Shown here: positions 1-6,206 of the stretch, piece by piece | Position numbering within the stretch: the stretch's first letter is position 1 | Layout of the letters: every line of letters starts with the position of its first letter | NCBI GenBank assembly: GCA_934446485.1 | Contig: CAKSEM010000091.1 | Coordinates: forward strand, 1 to 6,206 | Reading direction: 5' to 3' | From: an uncultured Eubacteriales bacterium | Lineage (GTDB): Bacteria > Bacillota > Clostridia > Oscillospirales > CAG-272 | Length of the DNA: 6,206 nucleotides | The notes under the pieces: model-generated | Seen by the model: the letters and a program-made list of their open reading frames with translations, nothing else | The model's database searches: none | Told to the model about the DNA's origin: nothing | Made by a program: the position numbers and the translations under genes

Positions 1-46
1 GATTGTCGAGCTTTACCCCGCACAGATCAACACTCAAATCTACCAT
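1..46 (-). CDS. pyrD: Dihydroorotate dehydrogenase B, catalytic subunit (5' fragment, runs off the left edge)
   Basis: Only the first 15 codons are visible, reading MVDLSVDLCGVKLDN; the rest lies beyond base 1. The start is ATG at 46..44, preceded by an AAGGAGG ribosome binding site seven bases upstream inside the end of pyrK. The peptide has the style of the N-terminus of family 1B dihydroorotate dehydrogenases (a short beta-hairpin ending in G-(V/L)-x-(L/F)-x-N, normally followed by a proline). That enzyme is a cytosolic FMN protein that oxidises dihydroorotate to orotate and pairs with PyrK. The ATG lies within the last codons of pyrK, giving a 7-base overlap in a different frame, which suggests translational coupling and matched amounts of the two subunits. 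The identification rests on the short peptide plus its position directly after pyrK; the catalytic residues cannot be checked here. Confidence 0.85.
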   Translation of the reverse strand, partial: MVDLSVDLCGVKLDN

Positions 47-771
47 ACTATCTCCTCCTTAGTCAGAACCGGACCGTCGCGGCATATCCGCTTATAGCCG
101 TATTTTGTCTTGCAGCTGCACCCCATACACGCCCCGAATCCGCAGCCCATCCTCTCTTCAAAGCTAAACTGCCCTGATGTTTTTGATGCATCGTATACCG
201 CCCGCAGCATCGGCTCGGGACCGCAGGCATAAACGTAGCTGTAATCCGTTTCCGGCATTGCAGACGTTACGTACCCGTGTACACCGTAGCTGCCGTCAAC
301 GGTCGTAACCGCAACATCTGCTCCGAGGCGTAGGAATTCATCCTCATAGAAGGCATCGTCAGCCGAATTGAATCCGAGTATAACCTGCGGATGTCTGCCT
401 GTCTCCGACAATCTGCGGCAGAGGAGAAACATAGGCGGAATACCTACACCGCCTCCGATAAGCAGCGGACGCTCTCCGGCTTCATCTAACGAAAATCCGT
501 TTCCGAGCGGGACCAGAATGTCAAGCCATTCGCCCGGTGCCATGCGTGACAGCCTCGTTGTACCGCTCCCCACGACTTTATATATGAGTGTAATACGATC
601 GCCGTCCGCATCGCATATCGATATCGGTCGTCTGAGATACAGTCCTTCTATCTTAATATTCACAAACTGCCCCGGACGTATTTCGGTCGCCATATTCCCT
701 TCAAGCGTCAGCTTATACACATTCGGTACAAGTGCCGTATGCGATGTAATGCAGTATAATTTCTGCTCCAT
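40..771 (-). CDS. pyrK: Dihydroorotate dehydrogenase B, FAD/[2Fe-2S] electron transfer subunit
   Basis: A 243-residue protein that carries electrons from the FMN of PyrD through a 2Fe-2S cluster and FAD to NAD+. The N-terminal ferredoxin-reductase-like beta barrel (about residues 1-98) contains the FAD-binding RRPIS motif at 47-51. The nucleotide-binding domain follows, with the glycine-rich GGGVGIPP at 106-113 and YACGPEPML at 181-189. The C-terminal cluster motif has cysteines 210, 215, 218 and 230 (C-X4-C-X2-C-X11-C) plus an extra Cys220. Length is close to that of family members of roughly 250-260 residues. The frame is open further to a GTG at 780, but that GTG is part of the GAGGTG ribosome binding site, so I place the start at ATG 771. 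The gene begins 22 bases after carB and its TAG overlaps the pyrD start. Other FAD/NAD reductases share the fold, but the cluster motif and the adjacent pyrD make PyrK secure. Confidence 0.95.
   Translation of the reverse strand: MEQKLYCITSHTALVPNVYKLTLEGNMATEIRPGQFVNIKIEGLYLRRPISICDADGDRITLIYKVVGSGTTRLSRMAPGEWLDILVPLGNGFSLDEAGERPLLIGGGVGIPPMFLLCRRLSETGRHPQVILGFNSADDAFYEDEFLRLGADVAVTTVDGSYGVHGYVTSAMPETDYSYVYACGPEPMLRAVYDASKTSGQFSFEERMGCGFGACMGCSCKTKYGYKRICRDGPVLTKEEIVW
54..60 (-). promoter_or_regulatory. Ribosome binding site of pyrD
   Basis: On the minus strand bases 60..54 read AAGGAGG, a full Shine-Dalgarno match, with seven bases before the ATG at 46. The site lies entirely within the last codons of pyrK, so ribosomes finishing pyrK pass over it. 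It fixes the pyrD start. Confidence 0.85.
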
Positions 772-777
772 ATAATC

Positions 778-783
778 CACCTC
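778..783 (-). promoter_or_regulatory. Ribosome binding site of pyrK that decides the start
   Basis: Minus-strand bases 783..778 read GAGGTG, followed by a six-base spacer (GATTAT) and the ATG at 771. The alternative in-frame GTG (780..778) is the last three bases of this site. It would have the nearest purine run (GGAGAG) directly abutting it with no spacer, so it is unlikely to be used. Confidence 0.8.
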
Positions 784-793
784 TCCGATATAT

Positions 794-3700
794 TTATGCG
801 TCTATGGTCGACACGCCCAGTGTTGTTTCCTCAAGAACATCAAGCAGCACCCGCACCGTATCGAGTGATGAGAAGAGGGTCACATTGTTCTCAACGGCAA
901 GTCGGCGAATTTCGCTTCCGTCCGACAGGACATCTGACGATGACACATCCCGCGTGTTTATAACATATGTGACATATCCCTGTCTCAGGGCATCCGGTAT
1001 CTCCGTGCTCCCTTCGCCTATCTTCTTCACCGTGTGTGTGCGTATACCGTGATCCTTCAGAAACCCCGCAGTTCCGCCGGTAGCCTGAATATTGAATCCG
1101 AGGCGGTAGAAACGCCGTATCAACGGCAGCGCCTCTTTCTTATCGCGGTCGGCTATCGTTGCGAGGACCGTGCCGTAATTCGTAACGTTCATCCCGCTCG
1201 CCTTCAGAGCCTTATAGAGCGCTCTCGTCAGTTTGTCGTCATATCCTATGGCTTCACCCGTCGATTTCATCTCCGGCGACAGGTATGCGTCGAGTCCGTG
1301 CAGCTTTGAGAAAGAGAATGCCGGTGCCTTTACATACCATCTCTTCTTTTCCGGCGGGTAAAGGACATCTATCCCCTGCTCTTTAAGCGAGTGACCGAGT
1401 ATCACTCTCGTTGCAATATCCGGCAAGCTATACCCCGTGGCCTTTGAAAGGAACGGTACCGTTCGCGATGAACGCGGATTTACCTCGATCACATATACAC
1501 GCTCTTCTTTATCGACGATAAACTGAATGTTGTAAAGTCCGACGATCCCAAGCCCGCGTCCGAGCCGTGCTGTATAGTCCAGTATCGTCTCGCGTGTCGC
1601 GTTGCTTATGCTGAATGGAGGATAGACACTGATGGAGTCTCCGCTGTGTACGCCGGTGCGCTCAACAAGTTCCATTATGCCCGGCACGAATACCTCTTCG
1701 CCGTCGCATATCGCATCAACCTCAACCTCCTTGCCCGATACATACTTGTCAACCAGCACGGGACGTTCGGGATCGATTGCAAAAGCATCCCCGAGATATC
1801 GGCGCAAACACGTCTCATCAGCTACAATCTGCATTGCCCTTCCGCCGAGAACGAATGACGGTCGCACCAGTACCGGATAACCAACTTCATCGGCCGCCGC
1901 TGCTCCGTCATCAATGCTGCACACTGCGCGGCCGTCGGGCTTCGGAATGGACAACTCGGTCAGCAGATTCTCAAACAGATCTCGATCCTCCGCCTTTGCC
2001 ATAGCCTCACAGTCTGTGCCGATTATACGGACACCGCGACGCGATAAGTGCTCTGAAAGGTTTATTGCTGTCTGTCCCCCGAGAGAAGCAATAACGCCTA
2101 TCGGGCGCTCCAACTCGATAATATTCATAACATCTTCCGTGCACAGCGGCTCAAAATAGAGCTTGTCGGAGCACGTGTAGTCGGTCGAAACGGTTTCGGG
2201 ATTATTATTCACTATTATCGCTTCATATCCCGATGATTTAATGGTCTGAACCGCATGAACCGTGGAGTAGTCGAATTCAACGCCCTGTCCGATTCTGATC
2301 GGTCCGGAGCCAAGCACGAGTATTTTCTTGCGTGCGGATACTACCGATTCGTTCTCTTCCTCATACGTCGAGTAGAAGTACGGAATATAGCTGTCAAACT
2401 CCGATGCACAGCTGTCGATCATTTTGTATACCGGTCTTATGCCGTGACCCTCCCGAAGAGAACGCACCTTGCTCTCATTCATGCCCCAAAGCACGCCGAT
2501 ATATTCATCGGAGAAGCCCATACGCTTAGCATCGCGCAGCAGCATGATGTCTTGCGGCGCAGATTTCAGGCACCGTTCAAGCTTCACAATGTTAAAGAGC
2601 TTTTCAAGGAAGAGCATATCTATCTTCGTTATATCGCATATCATACCGATATCCGTATCGCGTCTGAAAAGCTCGGCGATCGCGCAGAGTCGGTCATCCG
2701 TTCCGTCTGCAATGTATCCGAGAATTTCGTCATCCGACATAGCATCGAATTTTTTCATATACAGGTGGACGGCGCCGTTTTCAAGTGATCGAATCGCTTT
2801 AAGAAGGCTTTCTTCAAGCGTTCTGCCGATGCTCATGACCTCTCCGGTCGCCTTCATCTGTGTCGAAAGCTTATTGTTTGCTGCCGCAAATTTGTCAAAC
2901 GGAAATCGCGGCATCTTTGTCACAACATAATCGAGTGCCGGTTCAAAGGACGCGGGTGTGTTGGCGAGACGTATTTCATCAAGTCTCATACCGACCGCGA
3001 TCTTTGCACTCACCCGAGCTATGGGATACCCGCTCGCCTTGGATGCAAGAGCCGATGAACGTGAGACTCTGGGATTCACTTCGATCAGATAATAATCGAA
3101 TGAAAGCGGGTCGAGCGCAAATTGAACATTACATCCGCCCTCTATCTCAAGAGCACGGATAATGCGCAGTGCGCTGTCTCGGAGCATATGGTATTCCCTG
3201 TTCGTCAGCGTCTGTGAAGGGCATACGACGACTGAATCACCGGTATGGATACCTACCGGATCGATGTTCTCCATATTACATACGGTGATCGCCGTTCCCG
3301 CGCTGTCTCGAATCACTTCATATTCAATCTCTTTATAGCCGCGTATGCTCTTTTCGACGAGAACTTGACCGACGGGCGACAGCTCAAGCGCGCCGCGCAG
3401 CAGCTCACTGCATTCATCTGCTGTATCGGCGAACCCGCCGCCGGTACCTCCGAGAGTAAATGCCGGACGAAGCACTACCGGATATCCTATTCGCTCAGCA
3501 GCACTGAGACCCTCCGACACATCTCCGACGGTACACGACTCAAGAACCGGCTCGCCGATCTCAAGGCATAGCTCTTTGAACAGCTCCCTGTCCTCAGCGC
3601 GCTCAATACTGCGGTAATCCGTTCCCAAGAGCTCACAGTCGCACTCTCTGAGCACTCCTTTGCGTTCAAGCTGCATTGCCAGATTGAGACCTGTCTGACC

Positions 3701-3973
3701 GCCGATCCCCGGCAAGACGGCATCCGGGCGTTCAAACCTTATTATCTTGGCAAGGTATTCGAGTGTAAGCGGTTCCATATATACTTTATCGGCAATGCTC
3801 GTATCTGTCATGATAGTTGCCGGATTTGAGTTGCAGAGCACGACCTCGTACCCTTCCTCTTTAAGCGCAAGGCACGCCTGTGTTCCCGCATAATCGAACT
3901 CAGCCGCCTGACCTATAACGATAGGTCCTGAGCCTATGACCAGAATCTTTTTTATATCCTCTCTCTTCGGCAT
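794..3973 (-). CDS. carB: Carbamoyl phosphate synthetase large (ammonia/ATP-grasp) subunit
   Basis: A 1059-residue enzyme that makes carbamoyl phosphate from bicarbonate, ammonia delivered by CarA, and two ATP. The two homologous halves are clear: the first begins MPKREDIKKILVIGSGPIVI, the second begins near residue 549 with KKILVLGSGPIRIGQGVEFD. Approximate layout is carboxyphosphate pre-ATP-grasp 1-125 and ATP-grasp 126-335 (VNPRVSRSSALASKASG at 299-315), oligomerisation region 336-545 (VYKMIDSCASEF, STYEEENES), carbamate pre-ATP-grasp 546-665 and ATP-grasp 666-860 (VNPRSSRTVPFLSKATG at 831-847), and a C-terminal MGS-like allosteric domain about 930-1059 with ATGGTAGFL at 964-972. Length matches the E. 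coli protein (1073). The frame is open up to a TTG at 3991, but the ATG at 3973 has the proper ribosome binding site and gives the typical MPKR start. One base separates it from the carA stop. No frameshift or missing block is seen. Confidence 0.98.
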   Translation of the reverse strand: MPKREDIKKILVIGSGPIVIGQAAEFDYAGTQACLALKEEGYEVVLCNSNPATIMTDTSIADKVYMEPLTLEYLAKIIRFERPDAVLPGIGGQTGLNLAMQLERKGVLRECDCELLGTDYRSIERAEDRELFKELCLEIGEPVLESCTVGDVSEGLSAAERIGYPVVLRPAFTLGGTGGGFADTADECSELLRGALELSPVGQVLVEKSIRGYKEIEYEVIRDSAGTAITVCNMENIDPVGIHTGDSVVVCPSQTLTNREYHMLRDSALRIIRALEIEGGCNVQFALDPLSFDYYLIEVNPRVSRSSALASKASGYPIARVSAKIAVGMRLDEIRLANTPASFEPALDYVVTKMPRFPFDKFAAANNKLSTQMKATGEVMSIGRTLEESLLKAIRSLENGAVHLYMKKFDAMSDDEILGYIADGTDDRLCAIAELFRRDTDIGMICDITKIDMLFLEKLFNIVKLERCLKSAPQDIMLLRDAKRMGFSDEYIGVLWGMNESKVRSLREGHGIRPVYKMIDSCASEFDSYIPYFYSTYEEENESVVSARKKILVLGSGPIRIGQGVEFDYSTVHAVQTIKSSGYEAIIVNNNPETVSTDYTCSDKLYFEPLCTEDVMNIIELERPIGVIASLGGQTAINLSEHLSRRGVRIIGTDCEAMAKAEDRDLFENLLTELSIPKPDGRAVCSIDDGAAAADEVGYPVLVRPSFVLGGRAMQIVADETCLRRYLGDAFAIDPERPVLVDKYVSGKEVEVDAICDGEEVFVPGIMELVERTGVHSGDSISVYPPFSISNATRETILDYTARLGRGLGIVGLYNIQFIVDKEERVYVIEVNPRSSRTVPFLSKATGYSLPDIATRVILGHSLKEQGIDVLYPPEKKRWYVKAPAFSFSKLHGLDAYLSPEMKSTGEAIGYDDKLTRALYKALKASGMNVTNYGTVLATIADRDKKEALPLIRRFYRLGFNIQATGGTAGFLKDHGIRTHTVKKIGEGSTEIPDALRQGYVTYVINTRDVSSSDVLSDGSEIRRLAVENNVTLFSSLDTVRVLLDVLEETTLGVSTIDA

Positions 3974-3974
3974 A

Positions 3975-5057
3975 TTATATCCCCTCCGCAAGTTTTATAA
4001 ACTGATCGAACAGATATGTGCTGTCCTGAGGTCCCGGCGAGCTTTCAGGATGATACTGAACACTGAAAACCCGCCCTTTTTCGTCACACACGCCTTCGGT
4101 CGTACCATCGAGAAGATTCACATGGGTGAGACGAAGCCCCGTACCTTTAAGACTCTCCTCCGCGACCGCATAGCTGTGATTCTGGGAGGTTATCTCAACC
4201 GTGCCGCGTAATAAATTTTTCACCGGATGATTTCCGCCTCTGTGCCCGAATTTCAGCTTATAGGTCCGAGCTCCGTAAGCAAGGCATATGAGCTGATGTC
4301 CGAGACATATTCCGAATATAGGATATCTGCCGCGCAGCGCACGTATCAGTGATATGACCTCAGGAACATCCTCAGGGTCCCCCGGACCGTTTGAAAGAAA
4401 GATTCCGTCAGGCTTCATTCGTATCACCTCATCGGGCGTTATATCATAAGGGACTATCGTCACATTGCATCCGCGTCGGTTCAGCTGACGGACGATGCCG
4501 AGCTTGATACCGCAATCGACTGCGACTATATTGTATCTGGCACCGGCTGTACGCGAATACCAACGCTTCTTGCAGCTGACACGTGATACTGCGTCATGAG
4601 GAACCGGAATTTCGTTAAGCTGTTTGAGCGCCGACTCTGTATCGGTATCGGCGGCGGTAATAATTCCGCGACGGCTTCCCCGATCGCGTATGCTGCGCGT
4701 CAGTGCACGTGTGTCCACACCTTCAAGCCCGACTATTTTATATTCTTCCATAACCTCGGACAAGGTCCGTGTATATCTGAAATTTGACGGCGTATCGTTG
4801 TATTCACGGACGATGAGCGCTGATGCGCCGGGAAATTTCGATTCGTAGTCATCGTCGGCAGTACCGTAGTTGCCGATCAGCGGATATGTCATTACCACAC
4901 CCTGGTCTGTGTACGACGGGTCCGAAACTATCTCCTGGTATCCGACCGCCGATGTGTTGAATACGATTTCGCATACAGCATCCCCATCATATCCGAATCC
5001 GCCCCCGTAAAACTCAAGTCCGTCTTCCAGTACCAATTTTTTGTTTATATGCTCCAT
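3975..5057 (-). CDS. carA: Carbamoyl phosphate synthetase small (glutaminase) subunit
   Basis: A 360-residue protein that hydrolyses glutamine and channels ammonia to CarB. The N-terminal CPSase small-chain domain (about 1-150) shows FNTSAVGYQEIVSDPSY at 33-49 and TYPLIGNYG at 57-65. The C-terminal class I glutamine amidotransferase domain (about 175-358) has SNGPGDPED at 222-230, the nucleophile elbow GICLGHQ with Cys251, and YHPESSPGP supplying His336 and Glu338. The Cys-His-Glu triad is therefore complete and the glutaminase should be active. The length is near that of B. subtilis PyrAA and slightly below E. coli CarA (about 380). The ATG at 5057 follows GGAGGT by eight bases, lies 13 bases before the end of pyrC in another frame, and yields the usual short lead into LVLEDG. 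It is encoded directly before carB, its obligate partner. Its place among pyr genes suggests pyrimidine rather than arginine control, which is inference. Confidence 0.98.
   Translation of the reverse strand: MEHINKKLVLEDGLEFYGGGFGYDGDAVCEIVFNTSAVGYQEIVSDPSYTDQGVVMTYPLIGNYGTADDDYESKFPGASALIVREYNDTPSNFRYTRTLSEVMEEYKIVGLEGVDTRALTRSIRDRGSRRGIITAADTDTESALKQLNEIPVPHDAVSRVSCKKRWYSRTAGARYNIVAVDCGIKLGIVRQLNRRGCNVTIVPYDITPDEVIRMKPDGIFLSNGPGDPEDVPEVISLIRALRGRYPIFGICLGHQLICLAYGARTYKLKFGHRGGNHPVKNLLRGTVEITSQNHSYAVAEESLKGTGLRLTHVNLLDGTTEGVCDEKGRVFSVQYHPESSPGPQDSTYLFDQFIKLAEGI
3981..3987 (-). promoter_or_regulatory. Ribosome binding site of carB that decides the start
   Basis: Minus-strand bases 3987..3981 read GGAGGGG, with seven bases to the ATG at 3973. 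It lies inside the last codons of carA. The upstream in-frame TTG at 3991 begins just before this site and has no Shine-Dalgarno of its own in the preceding bases, which are A/T-rich. Confidence 0.85.
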
Positions 5058-6206
5058 ACAGTCTTACCTCCGCATACAGTTAACAGATTTTCTCCGAAAA
5101 CACGTCTTCCCGAAAACGGCGTGCATTTTCCGCTCGACAGAAATTTCATAGGATCAATCGTGTAACAGCGCTCAAGATCGAAAACGCAGATGTCGTCACC
5201 GCACGGCAGTGCAAACCGCCGTCTCGGCGCATCTGACATGAGCTCAATGAGCCGTTCGAGCGTTATGACTCCGTTGCGTACAAGTTCGGTGTAAAGGATC
5301 GGGAAAGCACACTCAAGCCCCGAGATTCCCATAAGGCTGTTTGCAAGTCCGCGTGACTTTTCCTCTGCCGAATGCGGCGCATGATCTGTAGCGATCATAT
5401 CTACAGTGCCGTCGGCAATCCCCTCAAGGAGCGCCGCGCGATCGTGCGTGCTGCGCAGAGGCGGATTCATCTTATACGCCCCATCATCAGTGAGATCGTC
5501 TTCGGTAAGTATCAGATAGTGCGGCGCCGTCTCGCAGGTCACATCGAGCCCTTCAAGCTTTGCCTGCCGGATTAGGCGGACACTCTCTTCGCATGAAACG
5601 TGGCACACATGATATGCACATCCGCACTCTCTGACGAGTCTCAGATCACGCTCAAGCTGTCTCCATTCTGATTCTGATGGTATTCCCGGCAGACCGTGCT
5701 GCGCCGCGTACACACCGTCGTGCACGCATCCTCCGCAAACCAACGATTCATCTTCACAGTGTGCTGCCACGATCTTCCCCATATCAGCTGCAATCTGCAT
5801 GGCGCGGCGCATAATGTCTTCACTCTGAACTCCGTGTCCGTCATCTGAGAAAGCCACAACATTCTCTCCGATTTCGCGCAGACGGGCAAGTGCTTTTCCG
5901 TGCTCGCCTATTGTCAAGGTTCCGTACGGGTGTACGCGTATTACCGCATCGCGCGATATGATGTCCGTTTCGATTTTAAGAGATTCCGGAGAGTCGGGCA
6001 CAGGATCAAGATTCGGCATTGCGCATATGTCGGTATATCCTCCGTGGGCTGCAGCAAGGGTACCGCTTCTAACCGTCTCCTTATAAATAAATCCCGGTTC
6101 TCTGAGATGCACATGAACATCACAGAAAGCCGGGAAAACATATATTGAGTCGGGATCACGTATAGTATCCGCTCCCTCACGGTAAAGCGAGAGGGGACGG
6201 TTGAGC
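5045..6206 (-). CDS. pyrC: Dihydroorotase, class I (partial, start lies beyond the right edge)
   Basis: Catalyses reversible cyclisation of N-carbamoyl-aspartate to dihydroorotate, a cytosolic zinc amidohydrolase. The frame stays open to base 6206 with no start, so 386 residues are visible and roughly 30-45 N-terminal residues are probably missing compared with a usual length near 425. Numbering from the first full codon, the metal ligands expected for the family are all present: His31 and His33 in FCDVHVHLREPGF, the FSDDG motif (Asp121/122) in place of a carboxylated lysine, His149 in AAHCED, His202 in CHVSC, and Asp274 in ATDHAPH. Substrate-binding segments MPNLDPV and KMNPPLRS are also present, and the C-terminus has the typical CTPFSGRRVFG pattern. 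A GTG at 6112 is the valine inside the HVH motif and not a start. The TAA at 5047..5045 overlaps carA by 13 bases. Other cyclic amidohydrolases (hydantoinase, allantoinase) share the fold, but the motifs and the operon point to dihydroorotase. Confidence 0.96.
   Translation of the reverse strand, partial: LNRPLSLYREGADTIRDPDSIYVFPAFCDVHVHLREPGFIYKETVRSGTLAAAHGGYTDICAMPNLDPVPDSPESLKIETDIISRDAVIRVHPYGTLTIGEHGKALARLREIGENVVAFSDDGHGVQSEDIMRRAMQIAADMGKIVAAHCEDESLVCGGCVHDGVYAAQHGLPGIPSESEWRQLERDLRLVRECGCAYHVCHVSCEESVRLIRQAKLEGLDVTCETAPHYLILTEDDLTDDGAYKMNPPLRSTHDRAALLEGIADGTVDMIATDHAPHSAEEKSRGLANSLMGISGLECAFPILYTELVRNGVITLERLIELMSDAPRRRFALPCGDDICVFDLERCYTIDPMKFLSSGKCTPFSGRRVFGENLLTVCGGKTVWSI
5066..5071 (-). 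promoter_or_regulatory. Ribosome binding site of carA
   Basis: Minus-strand bases 5071..5066 read GGAGGT, with eight bases before the ATG at 5057. The site is embedded in the last codons of pyrC (the Gly-Gly-Lys turn near its C-terminus), so pyrC coding and carA initiation share these bases. Confidence 0.85.

Noticed and set aside
368..775. A 135-codon plus-strand open frame opposite pyrK
   Set aside because: It is antisense to nearly all of a well-supported pyrK, and its low-complexity Pro/Ser-rich translation is typical of a reverse-complement shadow.
772..793. The 22-base carB-pyrK gap as a possible regulatory element or terminator
   Set aside because: It is too short for a hairpin and is accounted for by the pyrK ribosome binding site and its spacer.
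2255..2788. A 177-codon open frame on the plus strand, antisense to carB
   Set aside because: It lies wholly within the unmistakable carB coding sequence, has no convincing ribosome binding site, resembles no family I know, and belongs to a set of similar plus-strand frames that arise as shadows.
3487..3735. An 82-codon minus-strand open frame in a second frame of carB
   Set aside because: It is completely contained in carB in another frame with no homology I can recognise; likewise the shorter alternative frames inside pyrC at 5641-5889 and 5941-6180.
3974..4002. TATAAT at 3979..3974 on the minus strand as a possible promoter for carB
   Set aside because: The hexamer 17 bases upstream (GTTTAT) is a poor -35 match, transcription from it would begin inside carB, and the bases are explained by the carA end and the carB spacer.
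1..6206. A novel system, mobile element, CRISPR array or RNA gene
   Set aside because: All but 23 bases are coding for known pyrimidine enzymes, with no direct or inverted repeat structure, no tRNA-like or rRNA-like segment, and no composition break that I could see by eye.

Overview
The window is a stretch of a de novo pyrimidine (UMP) biosynthesis operon. Every gene is on the minus strand, so transcription runs from high to low coordinates. The order is pyrC (5' end outside the window), carA, carB, pyrK, then the first 15 codons of pyrD. This is the pyrC-pyrAA-pyrAB-pyrK-pyrD order known from the Bacillus subtilis pyr operon. A PyrK-dependent dihydroorotate dehydrogenase, strong GGAGG-type ribosome binding sites at every visible start, and a roughly 50% G+C content together suggest a Bacillota member, most likely a clostridial-type anaerobe. 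The taxonomic call is inference from gene order, protein style and ribosome binding sites, not from a search.

Layout: pyrC (dihydroorotase) runs from the right edge to 5045. It overlaps carA (small, glutaminase subunit of carbamoyl phosphate synthetase, 5057 to 3975) by 13 bases. One base separates carA from carB (large synthetase subunit, 3973 to 794). A 22-base gap leads to pyrK (FAD/2Fe-2S electron transfer subunit, 771 to 40), which overlaps pyrD (dihydroorotate dehydrogenase catalytic subunit, from 46 past the left edge) by 7 bases. Only 23 of 6206 bases are non-coding, so there is no gene-free stretch of 300 bases or more, and I see no RNA gene, repeat, mobile element, CRISPR array or terminator.

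How the genes work together: CarA releases ammonia from glutamine. CarB joins it to bicarbonate with two ATP to make carbamoyl phosphate. An aspartate transcarbamoylase (not in the window, expected just upstream) would make carbamoyl aspartate. PyrC closes this to dihydroorotate, and PyrD with PyrK oxidises that to orotate, passing electrons to NAD+. The final steps (pyrE, pyrF) are not in view and may lie downstream.

The genes look intact and ordinary. I found no evidence of a new biological system. The useful points concern start sites (carB and pyrK start inside the longest open frames, and pyrC is truncated by the window), tight translational coupling, and some residue-level details.
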